Below, piece by piece: positions 1 to 13,900 of a stretch of 64,000 bases of DNA (its first letter is position 1; each line of letters starts with the position of its first letter). The position numbers and the translations under genes were made by a program. The DNA lies in contig JARDYH010000002.1 of the NCBI GenBank assembly GCA_029215795.1, positions 109,118,501 through 109,182,500 on the forward strand. Direction: 5' to 3'. The notes below the pieces were generated by a model. It had not been told where the DNA came from. It made no database searches and saw only the letters and a program-made list of their open reading frames with translations. Source of the DNA: Anniella stebbinsi. Taxonomy: Eukaryota; Chordata; Lepidosauria; Squamata; Anniellidae.

Positions 1-2599
1 CGAAAAAGAATTCAGTTCCATACACCAAATCTCATAGCCTAAATCCATACACCAAATCTCATAGACTCACACTGATAAAGCAACATCGCAGAACAATGCT
101 AGTATTTTAAAATGAAAAGAATGTGCCAAAGCCTCTATGGAACAAGAACATAATTATTTGTTCGCAGAAGGTGTTAACTACGCAATTTTTCACGTCCATA
201 TATTTGCCCATGGTACTGCTAACGTTGAGACACAAACTGTTTCCATTTTTGCTTTTAATAGCAGGGTTTTAAAATGCACAGTGAATCCAAATACAAAGCA
301 GGCCATTTTCTGCCTAACAACTGTAAATATCTTAACAGTAATTGTAAATATCACATCAATTTGCGCTACAAGGATTACAGTGCAATGACAGCAAGGTTGT
401 TGACACCAGCACCAAATGCAGTACAAAAATCTAGTACCAAAAAGTCATACAAAAATGTCAGTGGCTTTACCCGCACATGCACACAGAAGTCAGAACTGCT
501 GGAAGCAAATTGTTTGCTGGTGTTTGTCTCAAGTATTTTTCAGCTGCCTGCTAACGAGGTTCAGTATAATGCTACGTGGACATTTCTGAGATATTCAGTT
601 TCTGAATACTTCAGTTACATACTCTCAGAACAGACTACTGACCAAAAAAGAAACTAAAGTCCTAAAGTTATAAGGCAAAAAAACTGAAATTGTCATTGGG
701 GGGGAAATGCTCTTCTTTCCCCCCATGTAGGACCTGGATGTAAGAAAAGCCTAAAATCATAGTTTGAGTTTTGAAATGCTTAAAGAATAGAAAGCTTTTA
801 AAGTAGGCCAACACTACTTCTGACCTACCAAGGCAAGCAGAGACCAGCAACCAAGTGACTGGAAATAGACTATCCTACAACTGGTGCTTTCTTGTTTGTC
901 TTTCCTGACAGGCAATTAGCAAACCCTACACTAAGGATGGGCAACTTGTTGCTCTCCAGATGTTTTGGCCTACAACTCCCATCATCCCTCACCACTGGCT
1001 ATGTTGCTTAGAGCTGATGGGAGTTGTAGACTGAAACATCTGAAAGACCACAAGTTTGTCGCTCCTGCCCTACATGGCTTTTGTAGTCTCAGGCAGGCAG
1101 CAACAAAAGTAGTTCAACAGGGCCCTGATAGTAAATCATACATGGCTGATGGACCATGTTTGACTTGGTGGGGCAAAAGTTGTGCAAGTCTGGCCTAGAG
1201 CTAGCTAGCATTGAGATGCCAAATTATCTGAGGAAAATGGGAAACCTGTCTAGAATGCATTTTTCTGTAAATAATAGGGTTGGGTTTTGCTGGCTATTTG
1301 CCAGCAAATTTCAGCAGAAGATCATTGCTTTTACCCATTGCACTAGTTACCTTGCGCAAGGATTGATTTATAATAATGTAATATCATTTGTGCTAGTGCT
1401 GATACACCACTGAAAACTACCCAAAGTGCTATAATTTGGAGGGGGGTCTGAGTCCTTTCTACAATACATCCCTGGCTTATTAAAAAGTGGTACTCTTTGA
1501 AAAACACATGCTCAAAAACACAAGCCATATGAATTCCACTTTCAATAGGTTTCATTGCTCCATTTAAAAAAACCCTGCAAAGACAAGTTGAAGCTCATGT
1601 TTACAAAACACTTAATATCCCCAAGTGGTTCAAGTGAGTATGTGTAGAAAAATTTGAAAACCTGGTATGAAAGTTTTGGGAAAAAAGCCTATAAAGTAGC
1701 TCGTGACTCAAGCCGAGTGTGAAAACCATTACAAATTTGTGCCTTCAAGACAATTCAGTAGTAGTATATCAAGAAATCAGAGGTTTTGTTGGAAGATTAA
1801 GCTGGTTTGTTATGTCTGATAGCACAGTTTAATTATTGTTCTTTTCAGTCACGGAATACATTACATTTTCACCAAAAAAAAAAGGGTTCACATTGCTCAA
1901 CTGGATATAAACTTTTTGTGTATTAAAATATTGGGAGAGCAAACCCTCTGCTATTGAAGAATAAAATGTCAGGGTGCAACTCTGCCAGAATTAAGCACTA
2001 TGAAGTCCCAACACACATATGCTTAAATCTCTCCCATTGGATTTAGAAGTGCCCAACTATGGCTGGACTATGTCCCAAATATGTTACAATTAACAAAAAT
2101 TGTCAAGTCTGGCTGTTGCATGGTGCTGCTGCCAGAAAATATTTTAATCAAGCTTTTTAAAAGTTTGGGGGTTTGTTTCCTTAACTAGAAAACGTACTTC
2201 ACCACCATAAAATTTCTCATACAAGGAAAAATTGCAATACATTCTCTTATCATTTACATTAGAAAAAGAAATCTAACATGATGCATCTTATCCCAATGTG
2301 AATTCTAGTTTACAAAAAAACAAACACCTTCAGAGGCTACACAGAGCCACATGGCAGCAGTAGTAAGCAGTACAAATAGTTCATGGGCAATGTAGCCTGC
2401 AAGAGCTCCACTGAACTGGGGTTGGCACAAGAAAACTCTTACCGTCGACTGAGTTCAGAGGCTATTGTAGCTAGCTTCTTGCTAGGAATTTCCTTGTACA
2501 CAATTGTCATTTCACATCATTAGGAAAGAGAAACATTAAATATTTATGGGCACATACAAACAAGTCATTTTTAGCCACCCACGGCGCTTGGCGATGCGA
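1..2599 (-). other. TMEM38B downstream flank, probable 3' UTR in part
   Basis: No coding sequence is recognised here. The minus-strand transcript must run into this stretch. I see no AATAAA on the minus strand close to the stop, but the variant ATTAAA occurs at 2148-2143 and 1833-1828; either could be the polyadenylation signal, and neither is confirmed. A palindromic repeat lies at 934-1062. Confidence 0.4.
934..1062. repeat. Short palindromic MITE (CCAGATGTTTTGG ... CCCATCA family)
   Basis: CTCCAGATGTTTTGGCCTAC and ACAACTCCCATCA on the left pair with TGATGGGAGTTGTAGACTGA and ACATCTG on the right. Related, more decayed copies occur near 19285-19385, 24887-24985, 32785-32880 and 34355-34455. 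Confidence 0.55.
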
Positions 2600-2800
2600 T
2601 TATTCAGTTTTCTTTGCCAGTCTTTTCTTAGCACCATCGCCAGTCTCTCTGTTAATAGCAGAGTCACAGATCGAGGAGGTGCCATTATGAGGTTCTTTGG
2701 CCTTCAAACAAGCTGGCTGCTGACCAAAGAGGAAGCAGCCCAGTGCCTTCTCCAGTGGAGCAAATGGAGAAATCACGCGTTGCGTCAGCATCATGGCCGC
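2600..2800 (-). CDS. TMEM38B: TMEM38B coding exon 6 (C-terminus and stop)
   Basis: This exon encodes residues 221-286 and TAA. The acceptor is TTTTGTTGCAG at 2801-2802. It starts [20 protein letters not shown], continues with [16 protein letters not shown], and ends [11 protein letters not shown]. The tail is cytosolic, poorly conserved and lysine-rich. Its final four residues KKTE fit the KKXX retrieval signal expected for an ER-resident protein. The 3' UTR must continue below 2600. Confidence 0.95.
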   Translation of the reverse strand, partial: AAMMLTQRVISPFAPLEKALGCFLFGQQPACLKAKEPHNGTSSICDSAINRETGDGAKKRLAKKTE

Positions 2801-3474
2801 CTGCAACAAAACACAGCAAGGGCTTCAATGCTGCAATTCAAATGGGATGAAACCAATTTAGGCAAAATCCTCCTGACAAAAGCGGCTCTCTGCAGATGGG
2901 CCAGCCAAGTAATGCGACCCACGTGTTTCAAATAAAGAAATTATTATTATTATTATTATTATTATTATTTACATTTACAGTATATACCGCCCCATAGCTG
3001 AAGCTCTCTGGGCGGTTTACAAAAATTAAAAGATTGAACATTAAAAAGTCAATATACAAAATTTAAAACCAAAAAACACTTATACCACTTTTCCTAGCAG
3101 CTCAGAATTGTTTACAACAGCTGAACAAACAAACAGTGATAAATAACAAAACCAGCAATAAAGTTAATCTAAAAAAAGACTAGTCCACCCACCCCCACCC
3201 AATCCCAAAAAAGTCCAGTTCAGCCAAAAGGGGATGCGGGTCAAATGGATCCATGCCAAGTTTGACATACGGGGAAGTGGGCATGCAATTGTTACAGGAT
3301 GGTTTGCTTCTTGCTATTTTCCGACATAAAGACACCATAATTGAAATACTACATCCACAGACTTAATACGAGTATAAATCCTCAACTGGCTTTTCTACAT
3401 GAATCTTAGGTGGGCTGATAAATACCACATCTAGCCATTATATGGCCATTGGGACTAACATGCTGGCCCAGAGA

Positions 3475-3512
<38 letters not shown>

Positions 3513-6500
3513 AAATTTCAATTTTTTGACCACTGGTTTCAGCAGGCATTCAAAACTTTAGCACACAATTTTGTTTGAAATTGCTAGCGATCCAAGGAAG
3601 GAAGGAAGGATTATTCAGAATCAAGGTCACCCTACTGGTTTTATGTAATTTTAAAGCAATCATATCTGGCATATGAATGTGCATAAGTGAATCCATCAGA
3701 AAATAAAAGATACACAAGGTTTTTAAAAATGTAGAGCCGATACCGTTATTCACAGTACCTATGAGTAATTATACCAGCCAACTTCTCAAGCACCATAACT
3801 TCCAACATGCTTACCTTTGTGATCACCGAGAAGATGGTGTAAAAGAACATAAGGTGATGCTTTGCTACTGGAAGGTAACCAACATGCTGCATTGTGAAAA
3901 GTACAGTTCCTATCAAGCTTGTTTTCACAGGGCTGAGGGGGGAAAAGTACAGAAAACAGAAAAGGTGAGGCGTATTTCTAAAAGAAAAAGTGTTCATAGA
4001 CCTCTCAACATTGCTGCAAACATTTTTATTGGAAAAGAACCACCAAAGAGCCATTTAGGATCACAAATATGGTTTTTCATCAGTATGCCAATCCGTTAAA
4101 CGTTACTCAACTGCTTTGTAGGGACTAATTTTAACTGGCTGGCTGCAGGTTACAGGTAGAATTGTTGAATTTTCAACACAGCAATCCTACACACATTTAC
4201 TTGGGAGTCATTCCCATAGGACTTAGTTCAAAGCATAGGATTGCACTGTAAGACTCTCTTGGTTTTGGTGTGTTATGGTAATAAAGAACAAAAGGGAAAT
4301 ATTAAAGATGGATTCCCCTTCTAACAATGATAGTGCTTTGATGCTTTTATCTTTGACCATGTTTTCCACCAATGAGCCTAGAACAGATGTTAAGCTAACC
4401 AGCCTATCATTTCCTGGATCCCTTGGTGTTACACTGGCCACTTTTTAGTCCTCTCATAACAAGTTGATCTCAGGGAACCTTAGTAGCCAGGTTATAGGTG
4501 ATGCCCACAATCTTTGGCTTGTAGCCATTTGCTTTTGTCACCAAAACTCAGAGACTTTCGTCTACAAATTTGGCTTTACATGCACAAGTAGAATTTAACC
4601 TTGAGCTCACACACTCCCTTCTCCTTTCATGCCCTTCCTGGTTCTTAACAAACCATAGCTTGCCCACAAACCAGGACCAAACCCTGGTTTGCCATGAATT
4701 TGCGCATATCACACCAAACTAAGGCTCAGCGGCAACAGCCTCCCGGACTTCACCCTATTTGTAGGTGGCAAAATGGGGGGTGGGGTGAATTTTTTGCCCA
4801 ATATTCTCAGGGCAGAGGAGTGATGAATTCTCCAACAGTTCGAAAAAGAACATTCTCAGAACGTTCTCTGAGAAATGTTGGCTGTGCTTTATGTCAAACA
4901 ATGCTTTAGGATTGTACCAGCACTAAACTACAGTAGTGTAATTCTAAGTAACTATTCATCTACAGAAGATATAACCCTTTTAAAATATCCGAAATGTTCC
5001 CAACTCAATGATATTGCCGCAAGATGAGCTTCTTACAAACATTTCTCCTTTTTGCGGCTTTAGTTTGCTGCTTTTTAACATTTAAATCTCTGTTTTTTCT
5101 TGGCCAGCATATATTTTTAAGAGAAAAAAAGTGTGTCTGTGGTGAATTAAACTGACAGAAATTATATTTCTCATCATAACTGAAGGATTTAGGTCAAGCT
5201 CCCTCCAAAAAGAAAAAGACAGCTCTTACCACCACAAAAGCTGGGCAGGGGTCAGGGGGTGGGGAGGTAAGGGGGAGGGAGAGAGAGAGAGAAAAGAGAC
5301 AAAGCTTATTTTTGGCAATAGCTTTGCTAGCATTTCTGTGTTTCTCTCCTGTCATTCTTTATTACCTAGGATAGTGGCATGGAAGCAGGGTGCCGAAGTG
5401 CTTTGGCGCCCCTGCTGCTTTTATCACACTAGAAGTCACAACCCTGTTTTCAAAATAATCATTTCTGCAAAAAAACCTGTCAGGAAGTCACAGAGGAAGG
5501 GCAGGGGGACTTTAAAATGCCCACCGTGAGCTCTTTTCCCTTTTGCAGTGGTGGGCTGCGGACTGCCAGCCAGTTTCAGCTCTTACCTCCCGTGGCAGAA
5601 GTTTAAATTGGGAGCGATTGAACATTCCCAATTTAGCTTCTGCAAGCCTGAGGTGAAAGCTGTAACTCAAGCAGCATTCCCCATGTGCCAGAGGCACACT
5701 AATGCAACTTTCTTCATATCAGGCTCTCACATCCTCAGGAAATCTAAACTTTATTCCTGCTTAATTTAAGCCACTGCTCTGAAGTCAGCATATGTTAGAA
5801 ACGAATCAAGGGCCCATCGCTATGACCAGCAGGGCCCTTCTGGAAGCCTAAGTAAAGCCAGGCCCAGTATACTGCAAGGGTCCATTGCAAGACTCCTGTC
5901 AGTGTAGATGAGGTCAGGATTTGGAGAGGGGCAGGTTAGGTTTAGCCCTCACCACAATTCTGCCCCCCCAAGGGCAGCATTTTACTTTGCTTTTTACCTA
6001 CGGGAGCGATAGCTATTTCTTATGAGAGAAATAGGAACGGATTACGTTGCTGTTGAGGCCCAACATACCATTGCTACTCCACATACACTTGGTAATCAAA
6101 ATGTCTAAAAGGGGGTTGGATAAAGTCCTGGAGGAGAAGGCTATCAATGGCTACTAGTCCTGATGGCCATATGCTACCTCCAGTATCAGAGGCAGTAAGC
6201 CTATGTTCACCATTGCTGGGGTACATGGCCGGGAGGGTGCTGTTGCATTCATGCCCTGCCTGTGTGAACAGAATCCTGGACTAGATAGACCCTTGATCTG
6301 ATCCAGCACAGCTCTTCCAATGTTCTTATGTCTGCAGGTGGGGATTTTACTATTCCCAACACTTCTACCGCCTGCGGAGCCATTGCAAACGCACTGGCCA
6401 GTGGAAGCCATCGATTGACACGGAAGCAAGGAAGAAGTATGTTAGTATTTATACCCCCCACTTGGTCACCCTGATGCTAGGCCCTTAAAATGGGTTGCAG

Positions 6501-7876
6501 AATATATTGGCTTTTTAAAATGGAGTTTACTAAGCAGAGAATGAGACTCAAGCCCACACCCACAACCCTGCACTCACGTGCCAAGTTTGGTCATTCTGTC
6601 ATGGTTTGTTTAAACCCCATTCCCAAAATTACAACCGAACCAGAAACTGCGGTTCAATCTTGGCTTGCTAATCCCGATGCGGCGTAAGAGGAAAGGATTT
6701 ATGAAGCCAGAGCTGGAAAGAGATGCTTCTCAGCACTGCTCCAACCTGAGAATCAAGCAACAGCAGCAGACCAAGGAACACCATCTAGCCAAATAAACAA
6801 TAAATAGCTGCAAACTTGAACTCTTCAAGGCAAGAGTGATCCTTTCCAGAACAGGATGAACACCCATGCCTAGATCAAGGCCACCCACCACCACCACCCA
6901 TCTTGCCTGGACTGAATTTCTTTTCATCAGCCTGAATTGTCGCTTCCAGGCAACGATTCAGGGACTTCAATGGCTTACTGGTAACTGGAGGCAGAGGAAC
7001 CATTTAACTGGAAGCCACTGGCATACTTATGACAGCCAGACCTCCAAATGGTTTCTCTCAGCAGATAAATGCGAGTGTTTAAAAAGTCACCCTGTAGCAG
7101 AATCCAAGACAAATCCCATGGGGTGGAAGAATAATTATCCCCTGCCCCCAGCATTAACTTCTGCTATTGCCCCTCAAAGACAGAAGATACCCACAGGACT
7201 CTACCGCCACCACGAACCCCAATGAAAAAAAAATGCTCTCCACTTCACCAAGGTGATTTCTCCCCTTAGGGGACAGGGAAGTGGCAACCGAGTCTATGCA
7301 GGGGGCCTGCTCACAGCAGGCCGTAACTGCCTCAGTACTGCTTGCAGGAATTCAAGCAGTGATCCTTGAAGCATCATGTTTGAGCATCTCTGCTTTGAAT
7401 TGTCTGTACACACATGAGACAGTCCTCTCAGAATTAAACTAGTTGTCCAGTCCCAACTTCTTCTTTTTTAAAAAAATAGCTGCATAGGCCACATTTCTAG
7501 TGAGGAAAAATAAAAGTATTCTCCCATTAAACCGTTCACTCCTTAGCAAAGCAAGAAAAATTACTCAAGGTTGTTGTTAACAGTGGTGGTTCCTTGGAAG
7601 CTTACCAGGGATTCCTGATAAAGAGAGAAACCTCTGAAAAGCTCATATGCCATTTCTAGAAATGAGAAGGCCTGGGGAAAAAAACAGAAAAAAATGTGGG
7701 GGGAAATTTTAGTGCTAGGCCTAAACATTCAGCCATAGTTTTCCATTAAAAAGACTTGGGGGGGGGGGGGGAATATTTCAGAGGGCACAAATTCGGCCAT
7801 TTTCATGGTAATTAGCAAATGCCACTGGACTGCTGACTGCAGCTCACCCACTGCTTCAAGTGGCAGTAAAGGTCCT

Positions 7877-7911
<35 letters not shown>

Positions 7912-10900
7912 TTCAAGTAAAAAGATGGAAGCAGAAAATTCTCGGCCACCAGCTCTTCTATTAGTAAGCGCCCACTAAAAGTTAAACAGAATTTAGCCAC
8001 ACCCATCCAAAGACAATGAAAATATCATACATTTTTTGGGAGACAAAGTGGAGACGAGAACTCAACTCAGTTCATGTAGAGCAACAGTGACATTTGAGAA
8101 CATGTCCCAGAATCCTCTGCCACTTGCAAGGATTCCGTGGCAGATGCTTATGGGTTCTTTATCAGAAAAGGTGGTGTGGAAAGTGTCCCCTCAAGGTAGA
8201 AAGTTCAAAACACGCTGTTTTATAGCATTCCTTTTTGTGAGTCATATTTCTGAAGAGCTACTCATAGAGTTCTTTCAATACAAAGAAAAAAGAACATTCC
8301 CAGAACTGTGTCAATTGTTATGTGCTTTTCACTGACTTACTAGGACATCTTCAGCAGTTCATTAGTTTCTGGCTTCCATACACCTCTCACCAACTGTTCA
8401 AAGTTGGATATTAGACCGCCACCAGCTCCTATAATTCAATAAAAATTATTACATGCGTAAATTGGTTCAAAGGGTCTTAGCAGCTCAATCCTTCTTATAG
8501 TTAGGACAACTGCAAAGCTGTTACATCATTTTCAACAGGAGTAAGGTATGGCTCTCAAGTATAGACATGAATGCAATGACCTACTTCACAGTTATCAAAA
8601 TTGGATCCTCAATTTGAGACGCCTTAGAAAGCATCCTATTCTGAAGCAAGCCTTGGCATTTCCTTAAAAAAATAATTCAACCAGAATCATCTGAATTTCT
8701 ATCAAAGATGAACAGAGAAAAATGAAGGCAGTAGCCCACATCACTTGGCCCTCTGGAGTTCAGAATTCATAATTGTCACATTTAGTAAAACACCAGTAAA
8801 TTTCCTAAGGAGATGCTCTTATATGTTCCTTTAGAAAATTAAGCAAGTTTTATACAAAAATATTTTTCTTAAAAGAGGAAAATTAAGGAAAGGCATTTTG
8901 TCGATATACAGCCAAGAAAAGGCCTTTGTTGAACAGACAGAAAACATTTCCCCAGCAGCTATTGCTATGCGTGGCTCAGATGAAAGGGATTTCTAAAGTT
9001 GAAATAAACTTGCACATTTGTGTTTGCAGTAAAGGAGATGTTTTCTATGTATCTATATATGCTGATAGTCTGATATAGTCTGATATAGTCTGTTCTCATC
9101 CAAGTGCACCGTAGCTACTACAGCTAAAAGGTAAAGCAGTATCTCGTACCTAAAAGTCAAGAAATAGAACCATGGGACTAAGGCTACAACCCTAGGCATG
9201 CTTACCCTTCATCTGAAATCAGTGGGATTAACGTCTGATTAATTAGCAGGGTTGGGCTAATTAACCAGAAGTAAACCACCCTGGTTTAACTTCTTTTCAT
9301 GGCCCTGAGGAGCAGCCAGAAACAAAGTGATGGGGAGATATCAACAGGTTGGATATAAATCTGTCTTTTCTCCAAGAATGATACTGGTTGAAGCAACATT
9401 TCTTAGGGATTCCCTATTAAAGCAAGGTTTGAAATGTTCAAAACATCAATTTGGAAAAAAGGGAGGTATTTGACACATTACCTCTGGCCCAGCCAATTAC
9501 TATCATGATCATCCAGGCATTTTTGTAGTGGCTGTGTGCATGTGCAATTCCGCCTGTTATTTTCCATGTTCTAGTCACTTCCTTCATTCCTGCAACCACC
9601 AGTCGTATAGGTAGAAAAGAGAAACAGCGGTAGGCTAGATCATGTGGACAGTAAAATACAAGATACCTAAAAAATTGAGGGGGGAAAGTTTCAACCTTAG
9701 CTACTTCGAGATGTTTATAAACGAAAGCATGCTGACAAGCCGAAAGAAACTCAAAACTTTTCTTAAATGCAGATGTTGACAAATAATGATGGTAGCATTG
9801 GGGCAATCAACAGGTTAAATACATCAGGCTTTTAACTAATTGCATTTCATTACATTTACCTATTACAACTGTATTTTATGATACTTATATTTTTTATGTT
9901 TTATGGTGGTACTTTTTATGAAATATTGTGATTCTGTATTTATATGATGAAAGCTGCCCTAAATAAAAGCTGGCTTGTAAATAAGTAAATAAAGCAACTG
10001 TGCTTCGATAAAGGTGCCTTTTCAAAATACTGCAAGGGAGACATAGGCTCAATTTGGACGACACGATAGTCAATGGTGAGGTAATAATCAACTTTACAGT
10101 TGTTCATCTAGGGGGTACTCCCCACACAACATGGTAATAAATAATCAACTGTGGTGTGGATTAGGATCAGCGCTGAGTTGACCATGGCAGCATTTGGATG
10201 ACACGATAATCAAAACAACTGACGATTGTTTCCCCCACACCAGTTGTTTATTGTGTCGTCCAAATTGAGCCATAGTTTCTCTTAAGCATGAGAAGGAGTG
10301 GGGGAGAGGGAGAGAGAGAGAGGGAAGCTACAAGTTGTTGCTGGGAAAAGAGCTCATTAGTAATATGCTCCCTTTGGAATAGTTTGGGAATGTACAATCA
10401 TCATAATCTATATCAATATTACATTTGCTGGCTGTGTGTCTATTCAGTAAAGCACCAACAGTCCACTTAGGGGACTCTCTAGGCAGCAGAATATTTCTTT
10501 GCAAATGAGCAACCAACCAAACAATCAACACCGAAACTGCCCATTGAGGATTGAATGTTGCAGTGCCCTAAAAGATGGAAGTTGAACCACTTTTAGCCCG
10601 AAGGTCTCAGGAGCCACATCCCAGTGATAGGTGAGGCTAAAGGCAAAAGGGGTGAGGCCAAAGATACCAAAAATACCAGCATAGTTTAGCCTAAAGCTCT
10701 TACTGCTGATAACTAGGTCTTAGTTTTAACCTTTTAGAATTGGGGGGGGGGGGGGATTGCACAAAAGCTGAGATGACCAAATCATCAATGGTCAGAGGAA
10801 AGGGCATGGCTATCTGGAGAACCCCAGGGGGCCAGATTTCACCCCAGGGCCTGAGATTCAGCAGCCCTGCCCTACAAGAGCCCTGCAACGTTGAGAGCAG

Positions 10901-13900
10901 CTGAGCATCAGTTGAAGACAGGGTTTGTGGGTGAGACACGTACTGAGAATCGGCTTACTCAGGCCGCCAACAGAGAATATAATAGAATCAAAGGTGGAAA
11001 AGCAGTTTGGGGGATGTGCACCATGAGGCCCACATCTTCCAATTCTAATTCCCCTTCACCACCGATCTCCTCATATTGCATACGGAGAGTTAGGTAAAAT
11101 TATCTGCCTCCCTGCACTGTAACACTCAGGTTTATCAGCTTCCTGTTCATCAGACATCAGCAGTCAGCACTACAGAGAAATTGTGCGACAGTGTCAGACT
11201 GCTGCGCTTCAAAGCCGGGCAGGCGGTAAGCAACCTATTGAGCCCCAATCTCATGCTACTGCAATATAAGGGCAAAGGGAGAATTGTTTATTTCTCCCCT
11301 TGTACAAGCCTATTTCAGTGAAGCCAAAACAGCTTTAAAAAGTAAATTTTGAATCCCAGGAGTACTGGACAAGATCCAGGAAAACATTAATAGAATGCAT
11401 CACGAGCTGTGCACAAAATCATGTTTCCCTAATCCTTGCTATGCTTGCTTTTGAGATCTAGTGACTGTAGTGTTCCCATATACAGATAACGAACAATGTC
11501 TGATATAAAATACCTTGACCTAGGCCACTACATGGAGTCTGTGGCACAAAACTCTTAAGTGTACATAAGGAAGATGGGTAAGGAGTGTACCTTGTATTTG
11601 TATACCCACAGACACATGGTCACAATATAGTGAGAGGAAAGGAACAGTAGAATGGGCACCCAGAAGATTTACGTAAGGGCTGGACTTCTTATATTTGATG
11701 CACAAACTTTCTCAATACTAGAACCCTGGGTCATGCCATGAAACGGACCAGTGGGAGATTCAGGACAGATAAAAGGAAGTACTTCTTCACACAGTGCATA
11801 GTTAAACTACAGAATTCACTTCCACAAGATGCAGTTATGGCCACCATTTTGGATGGCTATAAAGGGGGATTGGAAAAATTCATGGAGAATAAAGCTATCA
11901 ATGGCTACTAGTTCTGTTGGCTATATGCTATCTCCAATACCATAGAAAGTATGCCTATGGACACCAGCTGTTGGGGAACATGGGTGGGAGGGTGCTGTTG
12001 CACTCGATGTCCTGCTTGTAGGTTCCTAATCAACATCTGGTTGGCCCTACCACTTACACAACGTTGATTTAGCACTTCCAGGGCAAACCAAAATGAGTGG
12101 AAACACTCGTTTCTGAAAGGAGACAGGTCGGCAGACCTCACATAAGGGAGCTCCACTGACCTGCCTCCTTTTAGAAATGAGTGTTTCCGCTTGTTTGAGG
12201 CCTCCCCTAGGAAGTTCTAGATCTCTCTTGCATTAATGGTGGGTCCCACTTGCACAACAGAATCAGCAGGACTCACCACTTGCGAAAGGGAATCAGTGGG
12301 GCGTAATGGAATCGGCAAGGGCAAAAGCGCCCCGTTGGATTCTGCCCAAAGCCCCTTTAGCGCTGCTGAAACTAGCAGGAAGTGGAATGAATGCTACTTC
12401 CAGTTTCAGAGGCAGTAAGCCTATGTACACCAGCAACATTTGGCTCCTCACCTCCTTGAACTGTGTGAACTGTGAACAGCTGACCTTCATAAGAACTTAG
12501 TAACTAAGAACTAGTGCCTGAATTTGCTTTTTTTCTTCCTCATTCCTAATCCCTCTTCCTTTTGTCTCGTGTCTTTTAGATTGTAAGGCTGAGGGCAGGA
12601 CCGGTCTTATTGTGGATCTTTGTAAGCCACCTGAAGGGTGGAAAAAGTCCTTCAAAAACAAACAAAGGTTCATCTTCAGATGAGGTCCTGTCCAGCTTAA
12701 TAATATCTCATAGGTTTGACACTATTAAGACAAAATTAATGCTCACAATTTTGTTCATGTTGTTATGGAGCCATTACGCCACAGCATTCACCTGACTTCA
12801 GTAAGACAGGCAAGTAATGAGCATCAATACATCATCAGTTTAAAATGATTTTCATACCACACCAGTCTGCCCACATTGTGAACTTGTAAAATTCCAAGAC
12901 TCAAGAAAAGTTTGTAAAGATTCGCAGTATAATTGAGTTGCTTTTCTGCATTAAAAGTTTATTACTGCTTGGAAAGTTTGATCAACTCAATAAGGATCTG
13001 CATTAAGTAATATGCTGTGGACAAGATGAATCAAATTTGATATGAGAAATCTGTTTTTTTAAATATTGCAACTAGAACGGTGCTTTTCTTACTAGGTTTT
13101 TTCCCCTTGTCTGTATAGCTCTATTTTTTATTTGATTTTTTGCTATTAAAGAAATCTCTATATCTTATTCTCTATGATGTATCAAGATCTGACTTTGTTT
13201 AATTTCTCTACAATGGTAGGCCAGCTTGTGCCATTTTCCTGATAGAAAGGCAGGGTACAAATCACATAAAGAAATAATAATTTTAAAATAGTAAATACTA
13301 CTGCAGAGCCACAATATTTGCTTATTAGATGTACATTCCTGTCTTACAAAGGGTAACAATGTACAAATGCATTGCATGAGCTTTATAGTGAACCAGTAGA
13401 TTCATTATTATGTCTGAGTGGAAAAAGTATACAGACTGGCTCAATTCGGACAACACGTTAAGCAACAGTTGTTTAATTAAACAACCGCCAGTAGGTTAGT
13501 TCAACATGTCGTCCGAATTCAGCCACACAACGGATAGACAACCCACAGTTGGTTAAGCGGGAGATTTAAACAACCGAGTTAAACAACTCACTTGCGAGAT
13601 ATTTAAAAGTTAGTCAATTGACTAACGTGTCGTCCAAATTCAGCCTCTAGAGGTGCGTGGGTTAAACAACTGAGGTGAGTACGTTAACGCAAAAGACCTT
13701 AGAGGAGAGCGGCAAAAGCAGCAGAAAGCGGTCGGTCGCTCAGGCGCGCTTGCAACAGATCCCCGGCATCGCCGCCATAGCAACCAGGATGCCCGCCTCC
13801 CCCACCAGGCAGCCGGCAGGGAGCTCAACAAGGGGCCAGCTCCTGCAAGCACTCACGCAGGGTGCCCAGTCAGTCACCCAAACGGAAAGGGAAGCACACC

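Larger units (their letters stand above)
3816..8340 (-). other. TMEM38B intron 4 and flank
   Basis: No coding exon apart from those listed. It contains the dispersed repeat at 6095-6335, the (TTTA)n run and G-homopolymers near 7757. Two pyrimidine/purine-rich and AT-rich stretches have no recognisable function. Confidence 0.6.

Noticed and set aside
274..657. 127-codon plus-strand frame
   Set aside because: No homology signature, AT-rich and likely in TMEM38B 3' flank; judged random.
6866..7225. 119-codon plus-strand frame in TMEM38B intron 4
   Set aside because: No recognisable motif and no flanking splice sites of note.
7757..7770. Runs of 10-13 G here and at about 10741, 13919, 18468, 27355, 28680, 38950 and 57815 as possible quadruplexes
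   Set aside because: They are single homopolymer runs, not spaced G-tracts, and may be length-uncertain in the assembly.
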